64,000 nt of DNA, from positions 4,595,501 to 4,659,500 of the forward strand of contig JARHVA010000250.1 in the NCBI GenBank assembly GCA_037957365.1, read 5' to 3'. Positions 21,883 through 35,172 of the stretch are shown here, piece by piece. Below the pieces are notes generated by a model, which was given only the letters and a program-made list of their open reading frames with translations, had not been told where the DNA came from and made no database searches. The DNA comes from Torreya grandis (Eukaryota > Streptophyta > Pinopsida > Cupressales > Taxaceae). The position numbers and the translations under genes were made by a program. Position 1 is the stretch's first letter. Every line of letters starts with the position of its first letter.

Positions 21883-23077
21883 TGTAGACATGCAATTCCT
21901 AACACCATTATGTTAAAATTGTCAATCTTACTCAAAATTTGTGAAAATGCATGATTTAGGCCAAAATCACTTAAACATGCTAAATGGTTCGAGCTTGTCA
22001 TATACAAGCATTGATTTAGGCTAATGTATCCTTAAATGGAGTAATGCATTTTATATAATTATTAAATTTTTTCAAATCATTTCAAGTCAAAATGGCAAAA
22101 ACACATTTGGGTGCTTTGGATTGCTCTTTTCTACCAAATTATCAAGCACATGACACATACATGTGTTATTTTGTGTCAACATACTCCTAAATGGGATATT
22201 GGTCCATACACAACTAACATCATCTTCTAATTCCACTCCAGTCAAATTACGATCCAATAACATGACATTCTGACCAATTTGATTAATTATGCACTAATTT
22301 CCAAAGAATTGCAAAAAAATTGATTAGTCTTACCTAGGTAAATTAAACCAAATTATGGGCTTAAGTGAGAATTCCATGGAAGTTATTGAATATTTATTTA
22401 TTATAAATTGACTCATATTATTTGTATCATCAAATGACATCATTTATGGAGTGGCATTCATAAGCCATAAATGCAACAAATATCAGTTTTATGGCCTTCC
22501 ATGTCTCTCTAATGCCCCTTATAAATATTTATGAGGGCATTTATGACTTAAGCCTCTAAAATTGAATGGATTCTTGGCCACACATCTTAATCTCAACATG
22601 GACAGTCACAATTCATTACAATCAATTGCAAAAATCTATAAATAAGAGGGCCAAGGCCACTTTGATTAAGCTTCATTTGTGTAAACTTATAATATAGGAT
22701 TCTCTCTACGAGCCCTTTGTGATTAGTGTGATAATGCTCTATTTACAAAAGGATAGCTTCAAGATAGGCACAACACTTGATTTCATGTCATAAGCCTAGT
22801 TGCATTGGTGAATAAGAGATGATGGAGTAGTTTGGCCTTGCATTATTGTCAGAGACTTGAGCAACAAATCAAGGGAAAAATCATGTTTTGAACGTCATTT
22901 ATGTGATGGGAAGCTTTTGGGAAGGTATTGTGTATGCTTTCTTTCATTTTCTCTTAATTATTATTTACAAAACCTTGTTTGAGCGAGTTGACTTAGATTA
23001 TTGTGTTCTTATGCATTTTTCTTGATTTTCATGACTAATGCTTGATCTAACCAACTTTTTAATCTATCTCTATAGAA
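21883..23077 (+). repeat. Element C 3' LTR (uninterrupted copy)
   Basis: About 1.2 kb, matching 3322-4204 joined to 8290-8608. Around 22745-22765 it shows the site that copia D occupies in the other copy, without an insertion. A TATA-like CTATAAATAAG lies near 22635. The right end is placed between 23070 and 23085. Confidence 0.88.
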
Positions 23078-23559
23078 ACATCCCTAGAATATAATAATTA
23101 TCTGAATGTGCCACTTATTTTATTTGTAGTTTTCATTTGATCCTCTAATATGGATTTAGCTTTGTATGCAATGGGAAATTTAAGCTTTACAGTAGCCAAG
23201 GATTGATTCAGATATTATCTCTAATTTAACATATCTTGGGCTATCTAATGCGCCTACCTCATAGTGATGTCTAGGGTCTGCTCATATTCATCAAGGAGTT
23301 CACATATGACCTCTATTTTAGTCCTGAGAGCTTATCCTTGTGTGTGCAATGCTAAAGCTTTCTATGTAGCTCCCTAACTATTTGTAATCTATGTCAATAC
23401 AGTAGTGAATTATAGATCACCTAGTACTTGCATATCTAAGGTGGGATAAGTGTTATTGATCAGTTGTCGTGTATTTGCCTAATATTATTCTACTTTAGCC
23501 TTTTATTATTGTAGTCTTATGACTTCTTGATCCAAATCTGAGGCTTTTTATGCAATTTA
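23078..23559 (-). other. Element B sequence 3' of the extra coding region
   Basis: Continues element B to the right of C. No frame recognised; likely 3' end of the extra coding region or its untranslated tail. Confidence 0.4.
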
Positions 23560-26500
23560 TTCTTGAAAGGCTACTGTTCCTTCAATTTATTTTGATAGTG
23601 GCAGTTGGGTCACGTCTAATGATTTTTCCATCATAATAGTGGCAAGTGCCATGGATGTGGTCGTAGGTGTCATAGGAGTAGGTGTGAATTGAGCTAATGA
23701 AATCAATAAATTAGTTCACCATGTTGATATAGCAGGGACATCCCATATCCATTGGCTAAAAATATATGATGCTTCTTCTATGGCCTTTATGTGAGTTATG
23801 GTTGTTGCTTCTACCTATGATTTTACATCCTTAAACTCATTAGCTTGGGTTTCTACCTCAACCTTGGTCTTAGTGTCGACTTCAACTTGTGTTTTAGCTT
23901 CCTCTTTGGCCTTAGCCTTAGCATTATCTTGAGATTTAGCTTTAGCATCTACCTTAGCCTTAGTTTTGGCTTCAGCTTCAACCTTAGCTTTGTCTTGGGT
24001 TGCTTGTGCTTTTGTTGCACATGTGAGTTATTCTTTAACAACCTTAGCTTGAGCTTATTACTCCCATTTTTGTTGTGCATCTTACACCTATTATTGTCAT
24101 CATTAGGCTTCCTCCTGTTATTTTTTTTGCCTCCACTTCTTTAGCTTGCTTGTGCACAACTTCTGTTTCCTCAACTTTCTTCCTTATAATTTTAGTTTCT
24201 TCAACTTGCTTCTGTGCAACCTCTACTTCCTCAACTTTATTTTGTTTTTCAGTGCCTATATCTTGTTGCTTCTATTGTTGAAACTATGCATCTTCTTATT
24301 ATGTCACTTTTGGTATTGCTAGTTGTCCTTGTTCTTGTTTTTTCTTGCTCCTTTCTTCCTCTTTTGCCTCCTCAGGTTTAGGTGTGTCCTGCATAGTTTG
24401 TTGTTCAGATCCTTCCTTAGTCATATTTGTATCCATGTTTTTCTCATCACCTTTAATCTTGATGTCAAATTTAGTATTCTCAAGTGATTTTGATTCACCC
24501 AATTGGCCTTTATGTACTATTTTTTTCTTATATTTTGTTGGAGGTGTGAGAGTCTATTTTTGCTTCTTTGGGGCCTGGGGCTAGGGCTATCATTGTGTTG
24601 CTTGAGACTGTTGTGCACCAATTTTTTCTATAGATTTTCTAAAAGACACCATCTTTTCCCACATAATTTATGATATTTTAGTAGAAGGGTGTGTGTGTGG
24701 TCATCAAAATAAGACTGGTGTAGGACTTCCTTCTCGAAGCAAATCTACTATCTACGTAACTGATGATCTTGTGACTAACTTTATTGAAAATATCTTAGCC
24801 TCTAAATTTCATCGAGCTACTTTTTGTCCTACAATATCAATGAGAATAGAAGGAGTTGGTTGAGTCATATCAACCCAAAGGTCTTTTCTTACCTGATTTT
24901 GCACTTAACAAGTGCACACTATTTTCTAAAAGAAGAACTTTTTCTCCTCCTCTAAATCATACACCTCTTTTTTGATGTATTCCAACATTGATCAGAGCTC
25001 TCCCTATTCTTATACCCCCAACTTAGGTAGGTTACACTTAGTATTTATTCATGGAACCATAGGATTCTCAAGCTAGGAATTTATTTGTCAGGTTCTTTTC
25101 TTTGGTAGAAGTGGTGAGACCCTATGCATAGGTGTTTTCCTATTACCTTTGTCTTGTTGTGTTAAAGCTTGTAGTTGTGTTAGTTATGGTAGTTGAGCCC
25201 GTGGCTATGTTGGTTGTTGTGAGGGTAGTTGCTCTGCTTGTGGTTATTACACCTCTGGAGGGATGATAAGAGGAACTAACCTCATCGCTAAGGATTTTTG
25301 TATGTGCACTTTAGCCTTAACTCCAGCCATAGAAATGAAAAATGTCATCAAAGTCACAATTGGAGTAGCCAACTCATGAACCTTGATCTAAATGCAAATA
25401 TGTAATTTGGTAATTGAAGTATGTTGTCCCAAATATTACATTACATCTTGTGGAATCTTGGGATGTGATCGGATCAAGGATAGAGCTTCGAGCCACCATG
25501 TGTTAAATTTCCCCAATTATTCATAATACTATCTTGTTTTAGTGCATGAGATACTTGTGAATGCATTACCAGTCTAAAAATATTTAGTTACATTAACTGA
25601 CCCTAGTGGAGATTTCCACTAGATGAAACACAATAAAATAACCAAAAATTGATACTAAAATGTCTGTGTGCTTCCCACGAGTACCTTCTCTATGTTAGTG
25701 GTGAGCTTGACTACCCAAAATTTAGGCCAGTTAAATTCCTTCCATAGCTTTTTCATATGATAGGCAATATCAAATACACCTCTTGTTGTTTGTTTCAATT
25801 GTTTAGTGGTTTTCCATAATCTTTTCATGATGTATTATACCATGATGCACATTAAAGCATCCTCAATCAAGTCAATAGGTGTTCCTCACCCTACCCTAAT
25901 GGTATATGTTTCCCTGATATCTAAATGGATTGGTGGTGTTATAGACTTATAAGGCAAGAAAAATTGTCACGATTGGGTAGGTTGATGCTTGTGTTATAGT
26001 GTGTGTATAAATCCAAATTGTAACATCTTGAGCTAAATGGATAGCTCCTTGATTGTGTCAGCTCAGTAAAGTCATAATAACCTCATCTAACAACCCAAAT
26101 GTAGGTAGCTTAAGCAATCAATCAGTGTCAGAGCCTTGTAATGGATGTTGAAGTGTTAGGGCTCTTGCTTGTGTTGCTCCTTGAATATCTCAAGAAAAAA
26201 GAGTAGTTTTTGATGCATCTCTGAAATCGAATAGATATATATCATTATATTTAGTTTTTCAAAGACCTTGACCAATTCCCATTTCCTCTTTTTATGCATT
26301 TGATAGTAGAATAAATAACTGACCTCTTTTCATGGCTCGATCAATGGTCTGGATTGGATGATTGCTATGATTAGTTATGTTCTGGTTTGAAATCCATTCA
26401 CGATTAGGTATTCTAAAAGTAGATCACATAAGCCTCTTATTAGCTAAAGGTTGTAATGTTTTGACATTGTCTTTACCATGCTCTTATATATCCATTGACA

Positions 26501-26990
26501 CCCAATTTCATGTCACTAACTCTTTTGAATGCATTGAATGTTTGCACATGAATGTTTATTTTTCAATTAATATTAGCTACTAGAAGTTACCTTGACATAG
26601 ATGTTTAGTGTTTAAGGTATTTAATTTAATTCTTTAGCAATTATTACATGTGATTATTTATCATTTTGTCTTTTACTTCTAAATCTGCTTCAAAAATGAT
26701 GTAATCTTTTTAAAATGTTGCATCATTAATGGTCTGACCTAACCATTGGCCTTATATTCACCATACCTATCTTGTCACCGCCTTCCCAGACTTAATCAAA
26801 ATATTCAATGTAGTTATGACATACTATCTTCGATGAGTTGTCTTTGGAATATGATCGCATCTACAATGGTAATTGCTTCCTAGAGGTTTTAATGTGTTAC
26901 ACAACAATGAACATGCTATACAAACATTCTATTATAAGAAAAAAAATAGAAACAAAAAACATCAAATAAAATCCTAACTACATGGTGTTA
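23560..26990 (-). pseudogene. Element B extra coding region 3' of integrase, unidentified, with Lys/Ala/Glu-rich repeat
   Basis: On the - strand, coding-like sequence continues for about 3.4 kb beyond integrase. Early parts read LLKLPTFGLLDEVIMTLL and MKKLWKEFNWPKFWVV. The later part (24502 to 23840) is charged: PKPEEAKEEERSKKKQEQGQ, VEETKIIRKKVEETEV, then an AKAKxEAKT-type repeat at about 23990-23860 expected to form a helix or coiled coil. Stops and frameshifts are frequent, as elsewhere in B. I do not recognise a family. Extra ORFs between integrase and 3' LTR are known in plant gypsy elements; whether this is one of those types is open. A LEA-like composition is not evidence of LEA function. 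Confidence 0.5.
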
Positions 26991-27009
26991 CTCAACACCC
27001 AATCAAATT

Positions 27010-28330
27010 TTTAGTTGAACAATAGAGATTAAAGATGATATGGCTTAAGCTTACAGCCATTTATACATCTTGGTAATATGGTTCCCTAAAAATATATCAT
27101 CACTATGGTACCCTATGGTGATACTTCATGAATGACATAGGGTCCTTTCCATCTAATGCATAGTTTTCCTGAGAATGCTTTAAATTTGCTCTCATAAAGC
27201 AATATTGTTTGGTTTGGGTAAAATTACCTAGATCCCAAATTGAAATCATGCCATGCTTTTTGACTATGTTTGTTAATCTATTGTGTCCACTGTGCTCTTA
27301 GTCTATTTTCTTCCATCTTGGTGAAATCCATCAATCGTGCCTTTAATTAATCCTAATCTCCTAATCTCATGACCATCACAATATGCACACTATGCATAAT
27401 ACATTCCATAAACATTACTGCTTCAAGGCCATATACCAATTAGAATGGATTGAATCCTGTAGCTCTCTTGTAATGTGTTTAATAAGCCCAAAAAATCATA
27501 AGATTTTGACCTTCCCAATCATCTCTCTAAGCATTACAAATTTTTGTTAACATCTTCCCCAATACTTTATTAGATACTTATGTCTATTCATTTACCTACA
27601 GGTGGTAAGCCATGTTTTTATGGTATGATATCATGAACTCTTTAACAAGAGTCTTGAAAGTACTATTTATAAAATGTGTGCCTCTATCACTTACCAGCTT
27701 AACTAGACATCCAAACCTTGTGATGATGTTTTCATATGAAAACTTGGTAGCATCTTTTGCACTTCAACTTGGAGTAGTAGCAACTTCCACCCATTTCATG
27801 AAATAGTTAGTCATAGTAATAATATATCAGGCATGACTACACTTTCTTGGGGGAACTATAGGTCTAACAAAATCAATTCCCAAATGTTCAAAGGATTGTT
27901 TTATAAAAATGGGTACCAAAGGCATTTTGTCATCTTGTTAGGCTTACCCATTCTTTGACAGATGTCGTAGTGTTTAACAACTCTATGTTCATCCTGAAAT
28001 AACATAGGCCACCAAAGACCACTTTGAAGTATTTTCCTTACAATGGTTTTCCGTGTAAAATGACCCTCTACAATTCCTTGATGAGCCTCTTGAAGAAGTT
28101 GTAGTCATTCATGATTTAGAGTTACTTTGTACAATACATCATCTTTGCCAAGCTTATACAATAATCCATTAATGAGGCTATACGGTATGGCTCAGGTAAC
28201 CATTTTCTTCTTATCTTGTTTAATGTAGTATATAGGAAAAGTTCTTTATTCCAATAAATTTGTAATGTCCTCCATGTTATTAAGAACTGTAGAAGTTTTA
28301 AATAAATGTGCATTTGGGGATTCATCTTTG
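27010..28330 (-). pseudogene. Element B integrase
   Basis: Read on the - strand. The zinc-binding part is visible as LQEAHQGIVEGHFTRKTIV and HYDICQRMGKPNKM (first Cys of the pair changed to Tyr). The core is eroded and spread over frames. The C-terminal part is GPYVIHEVSP..GTIVMIYF and INGCKLKPYH, ending at about 27010. Stops throughout. Confidence 0.8.
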
Positions 28331-28479
28331 AGTTCCTCTAGTTCCTCCCCATTATGAAGTCGGCTAAGGTGAATTGACCCCACATTCTCCTGTCTTGGCT
28401 TAACATTAATCTAGAATTGAAATTCCTGAAAGAATATCAACCACCTTGATATATGTCCTTCCAACATTGGTTTATTAAC

Positions 28480-29040
28480 CAGGTATCATAATGTCAGGTG
28501 ATCCATGAAGAACTCAAAAGGAGTAGCCAATAAATAATGCCAAAACTTTTTCAATGCAAACACCATGGCTAGTGCTTATCTCTCTATGGTGTTGTAATTA
28601 TTTCTTGCATCTGATAGTTTACTACTAGCAAAATGATTTAGGTGGTCCAACCTGCCGTTACCTGATTATGCTAAGACAACTCCTAATATAGTGCCATAAG
28701 CATCCACATGTACATGGAATGGATTCTTCCAGTTAGGAAATAATAAGATCAGTGTTATTACCAACCTTTGCTTTAACTCAATGAATGTCATTTGACATTT
28801 TGGTGTCCATTCAAATTTGGTATCCTTGCATAATAGTTTATTTATGGATGCATATATAATTGCATACCATTTAATAAACTTTTGATAATATTTGGTATGA
28901 CCAAGGAAGGTGCACACTTGAGTTGAATTAGTATGAGGTGGCATTCCTACTATAACAATAATTTTAGTTGGGTTGACCAAAATACCATCGTTTCACATAA
29001 CATGGCCCAGTAAGATACCAAAAGGTGTAAATAATTTACA
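28480..29040 (-). pseudogene. Element B RT end (thumb) and RNase H
   Basis: An open stretch of 104 codons (28980 to 28666) reads MVNPTKIIVIVGMPPHTNST, VCTFLGHTKYYQKFIKWYAI, FEWTPKCQMTFIELKQRLV and FHVHVDAYGTILGVVLA. Here HVDAYGT is the first catalytic Asp block of gypsy RNase H. It continues with ERALAMVFALKKFWHYLLA in the next part. Followed by integrase in normal gypsy order. Confidence 0.9.
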
Positions 29041-29460
29041 CTTATTTAAATTTAAAGTGATGCACAATCTAATAAATCATAAATGAACTCTTTGAATGTG
29101 TTTACCACAACTCTATAAAATACAATAGGTGTGTTTTTAAACCAAATGGCATTACCTTGTATGCAAATGATCCCCATTCAGTAGCAAAGGTGGTCTTGGC
29201 ATAATCTTCCTTAGCAATCAAAATTTGGTGATATCCACTAAAACCATCCATAAATGAAAATACCTCATGCACAGCCATAGATTCAAAGACTTTATATATG
29301 AAAATAATAGGAAATGGATCATTAACATAAGTGTCATTGAGTACAGGGTAGTCCCCACACACCCAAATTTCTCTTATTTTGTTAGGTTGAATAGCCATGG
29401 GGATCACCCATTCTACCTTTTCAACTGAATAAATGATTCAATCTTCTTGCATTCAATCAA
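29041..29460 (-). pseudogene. Element B reverse transcriptase, catalytic box lost
   Basis: A 101-codon open stretch (29407 to 29102) reads IREIWVCGDYPVLNDTYVND, PFPIIFIYKVFESMAVHEVF, SFMDGFSGYHQILIAKEDYA, KTTFATEWGSFAYKVMPFGL. It then shifts frame to NTPIVFYRVVVNTFKEFIYD and LNLNKCKLFTPFG. The YxDD block expected between these last two is absent, apparently deleted. Confidence 0.9.
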
Positions 29461-31170
29461 GTTAGGCCTTTACTTTGGTCTTCATATTGGGATTGAGCCT
29501 GTAGGATTACTTTTTGATAGGGCGTACACACTCTTTTATTTCTATGTACATTTATCTAAGAGATGGATATACACCTTTTACCTCCAAGAATTTGCTTGGA
29601 AACACATCTTGATAATCCCTTAACAGTTACAAGGCCTTAGAGATTTATTTTTGTCCCCAATAATCTCCCATAGTTTCAAGCTTAGGGGCTGATTTTGTCC
29701 CAATATTTCCTTCAATCTTTTGCAAAGGTTCTTGATATATCTTGTCTAATTTACTAGCCAAAGTATCTTGTATAATGTGTTTGCCTTCACGTTGTGAAAT
29801 GGTAATAGTGCATAATTTTTCATTGTCCATTAACTCTATGTTTTGCACTAGTTTGGTCTCATCTTCATGTTGAGTCTCAAAAAACCCTTCTAGATCAAGA
29901 TCTTCATCACTGTCAATGTCACTTGATTATGTTAGATCGTTGATTATTCTATTACATTGTTGAATCAGGAGTTGTTCTTTTTTGTTGGCTTTGTAATTAC
30001 ATAGTGCCAGATCTAAGTCCTGCACATCCCCCCAATGAGATGATGATTTAGCTATAGTTGTTGAATCTTATGCACATCCATGACATAAAAAAAATTCAAT
30101 TCTGAGCAAGGCATTATGTACTAGTGGGTTATCATCTTCAAACACAAAAGTTTGAATTAAATCCTATTGGATTTGCACCTAATGTTTAGTTTCCCTTCCA
30201 CACTTTTGATGCATATACCAAGCTATTAGAAGAGGTGCAAGGGTGTGTTTGAATATGTGCACCCACTATCATGGTTCTACTCCTTGTGTGGTGTATATAT
30301 CCATGCAATTATGGATGCAAAATTATAGACATTGACCCTCTTAAAAGAAAGGTCATTCTAATTTAACATTAGCTGGTAGTTGAAACCTTGCACACAATAT
30401 TTTGCATTCTTCCTCCCATTGTATTTATAAGTTTTTGTGTATGGCCCATCATGTTGTAGTAGTTATTTTCAACACATAACTAAGTGCGTTGACTCATTAT
30501 TCCACGTTTGGTACATGGTGTTCAAGCCTTAATATGAATGGATTGAGATCATCCATTGTAAAGTATTGAGGTATCTCACATTCTGTAGTGAACACCATGC
30601 ACATAGTTCATAACTCGTGATCTTTTCAAGACTAATTCAAGATGTGTACATATGAGTCACCACTTATGGACGATGTAGAATCCTAGGGTAGAATACCTTC
30701 TGGGGTTAGTTCAGTATAGTCCATCATAGTTATACTAGTATTATATAGAAAGTCTACTTCAGATCTTGTAGGTGAACATATTGAAGGAGAAACATAATCT
30801 TCAATGTAAACCTACCAACCAAAGACTTGGATATAACAATTTTGAATACCATTTGTTGTTCTTGTTGTGTAGTACCTAGTTTCCACTTTTGACATTCTAT
30901 AGATCACACCATATTTTATCTTTCATCTGTACCCATTTTAAACCAATTATTATCCCCATAAGCATAAGGAGACTCTAACTCTTTTGAGATGATATATGGA
31001 TTTTTCTCAAACTTATTTAAGGGTATGACCACTATTTTATCTTTCTGATGCACTTCTAACTGATTGTGCATAGTGTTAATAGTAATTTGTCCATCATAGG
31101 CCCATTTATTATTGATTAAGGTAGGGTGATGAGTCTTTTTTGTCTTCATGTTGATGACCTCAAAGTCCCC
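29461..31170 (-). pseudogene. Element B protease-RT linker
   Basis: On the - strand, coding-like pieces include a 77-codon stretch at 31149-30916 (NKWAYDGQITINTMHNQLEV..) continuing from protease, and a 67-codon stretch at 29848-29645 rich in Lys, Glu and Gln. No further domain recognised; many stops between. Confidence 0.6.
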
Positions 31171-31420
31171 TCACAAACTAAGCTCAACCACTTTAATTTC
31201 AACATCTTCTAAACAACCAATGGGTTCGACTCTACCATAATTTGCTAAGCCCAATGATACTATATTGTAGCTCAAAGTTGGTTGACCAATGGCTTCCCAT
31301 GTTGATTGGGAAATCATATTGACTGTGATTTTGAAGTTGAATAATGCATTTGGAATTTCATATTCATCCAACTCAATATCCATTCACATATCCACATCCC
31401 AAGGCTTCTTGGTATTGACA
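31171..31420 (-). pseudogene. Element B aspartic protease
   Basis: Reads ELDEYEIPNALFNFKITVNM, ISQSTWEAIGQPTL, GRVEPIGCLEDVEIKVV. The pattern AL-x-D-S/T-G-x-x-x-N-x-I-S of retroviral-type proteases is clear, but the D-[ST]-G triplet appears as NFK, so the active site is gone. Confidence 0.75.
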
Positions 31421-33400
31421 TACCAAACTACTTTATTGGCCCTTGTTTATCCTTGTTGTGCACACTCTAGGATATTATGTAGGAGGTTAGTGATATTTTG
31501 GGACATATCCTCACTGCATAGTGTATTAAGTAATTTCATCAAATCCATTAAAACAGTCACAACACCCTCTTTTCATATTATCTTAATAGTTATCCCATAT
31601 ATTTGAGCATCATTAGTTGTGTTATCATCCACACAAATTAGTTTATGTTGTATTTCTTGTGATACATGTGCATCTCAACACATTAAATTCTTTTTTGTAG
31701 TAGGATAAAGATAGTTATCCCACTGAAAGTTTCTAATATCATGATCCTGAGGCATTTCTAAAGGAGATAATCCTTGTTCATATCTCTATTGCCTTGTGAT
31801 GGCTTGCACAAATGTATTTTCCTTTGGCTACATATTGATCGTATTTATATTACACACTAGCTTCTCCTTTCTTTGTTTCTCTATAATATGGCAATATTTT
31901 GTATGATGTTGACCTTCAACCCCGTAGTGTACATAATAAACATGTCTCTAAGGGTTGGTGGGGTAGTTCTCACATAATGATTATTTGTGCCACATAGATA
32001 ACATTGCATAGGGGGTCAAACTTGTCATTTATCATTGTTATGACCTCCTTGATATTCGCCATGATATCCTCTCCTATATCCCCCTCTATAGCCTCCTTTA
32101 TTATGTTGATACCCCCACCTTTGTGATTATTATCTAGCATATCCTCCTTATTGATTCATATATGCATCATATCCCCCATATTGATGCTAAGGGGAACTTG
32201 GAGTCCAATTTGCCTATTATTATTGAAGATTCGTATTGTTCCATGGTTGTGCATACTGCCTAGAATATTGGTATGAGGGAGATGACGTATTATTCCAAAT
32301 TACTAGGTCCTATGGTTGATATTGTGGTGATGAAGGCATCTGATATTAAGGCAATAAAGGCATCTGATATTGAGGTGATGAAGGTATCCATCCCAGACTA
32401 CATTGAGTCACATTTATCATCTTCACGTCTGGTCCTAAAATTGCTTGTTTCATAGTGGGTATTTGTCGAACCTCAACTACAGAGATGTTCTTAGTTATAT
32501 ATTACTTTAATTATTGAAAATTTTGACAACTTATCTCATAATGATTTGTAGATTTGTAAAAATTAGAGTACATGTTGTGTGACTTTTGGATATATTGCTA
32601 GAGAAGATGGTACTTAGATGTAGGATATCCAACTATCTTGTAGATTTCACAAAATTATGTTTTAATTATTGGAAAGTCATTCTTATGATGTCCTTCACGG
32701 CCACATTGTATGCACCATAAGCCTAATTTAGGATTATAATTTTCATACATCTCGTTCATCTTCCTCATAAAATCATCTAACTTAGCTTCTACTTTTGATC
32801 TTGTCTATGGAAGATCTGTGTAATCTGCTATCTATTCTACTCATATGGTAGTAAATTGAGCATCAACCTTCATGGAGAACTGGGATTTCATAATAGAAAA
32901 AATTATTCTTGGTCATAAGCCCTCTACAAACCAAGTAGCCTTATATTTATCTTCAAAAATAAAATTGATTTTTTTCATTGCACTGAAAAACCTACAATCA
33001 TATTATCCAACCGTTTCTCTAGTTTTTACCAAATTTCCTTCAGATCTTGAATAACATGACTGGAACAATTTTTTACCTTAAATTTTGCTACTAGCAAATC
33101 TTTAACTTGTGTAGGATTGAGGGTATTTCCATTTATTTTGCAAATGAACTCTAAGGCATGTCCTGCCAAAGCCCCTACAAGTTCGCACTTCCTCACATCA
33201 TCCGATGTTACCCCTCTTATAATCTATTTCATTTCACATGTTACCAAGTATTTTTTGGGGTTAAAATACCTATCATACAACATTACAGTCACAAACATAC
33301 TTCAATTAAGTGCCATATCTAGTAGGCTAGTAGTTATCACTGTAGATGCTTGAATACTATCAATTATGACTAGTGGTGACTATGCACTTATTATTACATT
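31421..33400 (-). pseudogene. Element B gag with two zinc knuckles
   Basis: On the - strand: a gag core at about 33300-33000 (DRYFNPKKYLVTCEMK, RKCELVGALAGHALEFICKI, NPTQVKDLLVAKFKVKNCSS), then a first knuckle CIQCGREGHHKNDF at about 32715-32674 (last Cys changed to Phe). Next is a Gly/Tyr/Arg-rich stretch GGYRGGYRRGYHGEYQGG at about 32110-32050, and a second knuckle start CYLCGTNNHYV at about 32007-31975. Arg/Gly-rich runs next to knuckles bind RNA. Stops throughout. Confidence 0.8.
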
Positions 33401-34633
33401 ATTAGACAATTGTGTAGTGTTTAGTATGGCTATAGGCTGATGTGAACTAATATTTTTAGGAGTAAAAATAAATCATGCTTCCTATAACTTTTTTCTTTCT
33501 AATGCCTGCTTGGTTTCTACTACATTGAGCCTTACAAACTTGTCAGTAAATGAATCAAACCAACTTGAATCAACTTCTCTCTCTATACTTTTTCCACCTT
33601 TAATAAATAAAGCGGGCTTGGGGGATGCATATTCTTGAAATGAATGATGAATTTTTCTAACTTTGAACTTGAACCTGCAATATTACTACCTTCAATTTTG
33701 ACATTTTCCTAGGAACTTTCCTTCTTGATTCCAACTAAAACCCTTCCCTTAACTATGATCTACCTCTACTTCCTAATTGTTCTACCTCTGCATCACTACT
33801 TCTAGCATCTTCTTTCTCATTGGGCCCATTCTCATATGTTGCATACCCTCTTCTTTTAATAGTTTCCACATCTTCTCTCAACAACCTCTCTTCTCTAGCA
33901 TCTTTTTTTTGTATGTCTCCAGCTCTAACACTTTCTTCTCTACTCCTAGTCCTATTTGTAATTACTTCAGGGTCGTTTGTCTTATTCCACCTTCTTTGAT
34001 GTCGTAGTTCCCTTTCAAGTCCTAGAATTTTCTTCTCACTCTGAATCTTTTCAACTTCTATTTTTTGGGATCATGTTCAAGTTCATTTTCTCAGCTCTTC
34101 ATCATTCACTTTCTCCCACATGCACCCCTATGGTGCCCAAAGTGACTACTCCATGTTGGTTCGAGTGGACACTATGGATTTTTTCATAGCCAACATTTTT
34201 ATCAACAAAGGTAGACACTATAAAAATTTCCCTATGGTTTCTCAAACAAATCGATCTTATACAGTCTTAAAAGCTATGTATCCTTGTACTATGAACTCAG
34301 TAATATAGTTGTTGATTGTAGTCTTCATCCAATAATCTACTGCTTGAGACTAATTAGTATATAGGTTGTGCAGTATTTCTAATTTTTCCTCGTTCTAAAC
34401 TATAAATTTTGTTCTCCTCAGGTTAAAGCAATAGTATTCTAATCTAGCTAGTCATGTAGCTAATAATTCAGGCAATTCACACCAGAAAATTTCATAGATT
34501 TCACTATAGAGATGTTCTTGGATAATCCCCTCTGTAGTTTTTCAGACTCTTCATGCTTATTCTTCTGAAAAGTTTTAGATTCTCTCTTCTAACCATATTT
34601 TTATGTCTCTCTGTCTTGACAACCATCTCAACA
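33401..34633 (-). pseudogene. Element B leader and N-terminal gag region
   Basis: Ser/Lys/Glu-rich coding-like sequence on the - strand, including VEMVVKTERHKNMVRRESKT just inside the LTR (about 34610). No primer-binding site could be recognised after the 5' LTR. Hydrophobic frames on the + strand here are antisense by-products. Confidence 0.5.
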
Positions 34634-35172
34634 TATTTCATCCAAATAGGTTCTATATTCACTACTCTAGAACATGTTAATTATAGGGATAAATTGCACA
34701 ATAGAAAATACCAATAGGCATAAAAGAGATTGAATTATTTCCTACCATTTGTGATGTACAAAGATGCCCCTAATAGAAAGAAAAAAATAGATACAACCAG
34801 AAGACAAAACATAACTAACATGGCATTCAATAACAGGTTAAATTAAAATAGAGTACTCATTGCGCATCAACCATATGTAAAATAAGATTGGGAAAACCAT
34901 AATAGAATGATTCTATTAATCTCTATCAACACATCAGAACCATATCTTATTATAACAAAGTGTGTTATATAGTCTTTTGCAATCTTTTGTCTCTTCACAT
35001 TCTAGCCTATCGAGATACAAAAGGAAAGACTCTTCACATTCTTCTATTGCTCGATTAGGCTTACAAGGCTGAATACTTACAAAAGTTATAGAAAAGATGA
35101 AATCATATACTTTACCCATGTGTCCTTCTATTATACTTTGCAATTTTACGATGCTCCATTCTTCATCCAACA
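34634..35172 (-). repeat. Element B 5' LTR (right copy)
   Basis: 539 bp; on the - strand TGTTGGATGAAG...GATGAAATA. Matches 2005-2532. Followed on the right by the target duplication ATATC (35173-35177) and the resumed RT of element A. Confidence 0.85.

Larger units (their letters stand above)
3322..23077 (+). mobile_element. Element C: Ty3/gypsy Tat-like retrotransposon, inserted in B and carrying nested copia D
   Basis: The 5' LTR (3322-4204 plus 8290-8608, split by D) matches the 3' LTR (21883 to about 23077) along about 1.2 kb. Internal order on the + strand is leader, gag, protease, linker, RT with intact YVDD, RNase H, second RNase H, integrase, long 3' UTR, polypurine tract. Without D it is about 15.7 kb. 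ACAGC (3317-3321) and ACATC (23078-23082) are a possible target duplication. The exact right LTR end is uncertain by about 15 bp. About 15 of 120 hand-aligned LTR bases differ, intermediate between B and D. Confidence 0.88.
2005..35172 (-). mobile_element. Element B: Ty3/gypsy retrotransposon on the - strand, inserted in A and interrupted by C
   Basis: Paired LTRs lie at 2005-2532 and 34634-35172 in the same orientation; read on the - strand they begin TGTTGGATGAAG. Between them, on the - strand, are gag with two zinc knuckles (33360 to 31960), protease (31383 to 31171), RT (29407 to about 29040), RNase H (about 28980 to 28480), integrase (about 28330 to 27010), an extra coding region (26990 to 23560) and a 3' tail that continues at 3321-2533 on the far side of element C. 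Without C, B is about 13.4 kb. All genes carry stops. Its LTRs differ at about 13 of 60 bases in one hand-aligned stretch, the highest divergence of the nest. Confidence 0.85.

Noticed and set aside
24299..24502. Lys/Glu-rich frame considered as a LEA or dehydrin gene
   Set aside because: Continuous with the sense strand of element B and full of stops on both sides; composition alone is not evidence.
28122..28325. 67-codon - strand frame in the element B integrase region considered as a separate gene
   Set aside because: It is an off-frame reading of the integrase region, whose zinc-binding motifs are in a neighbouring frame.
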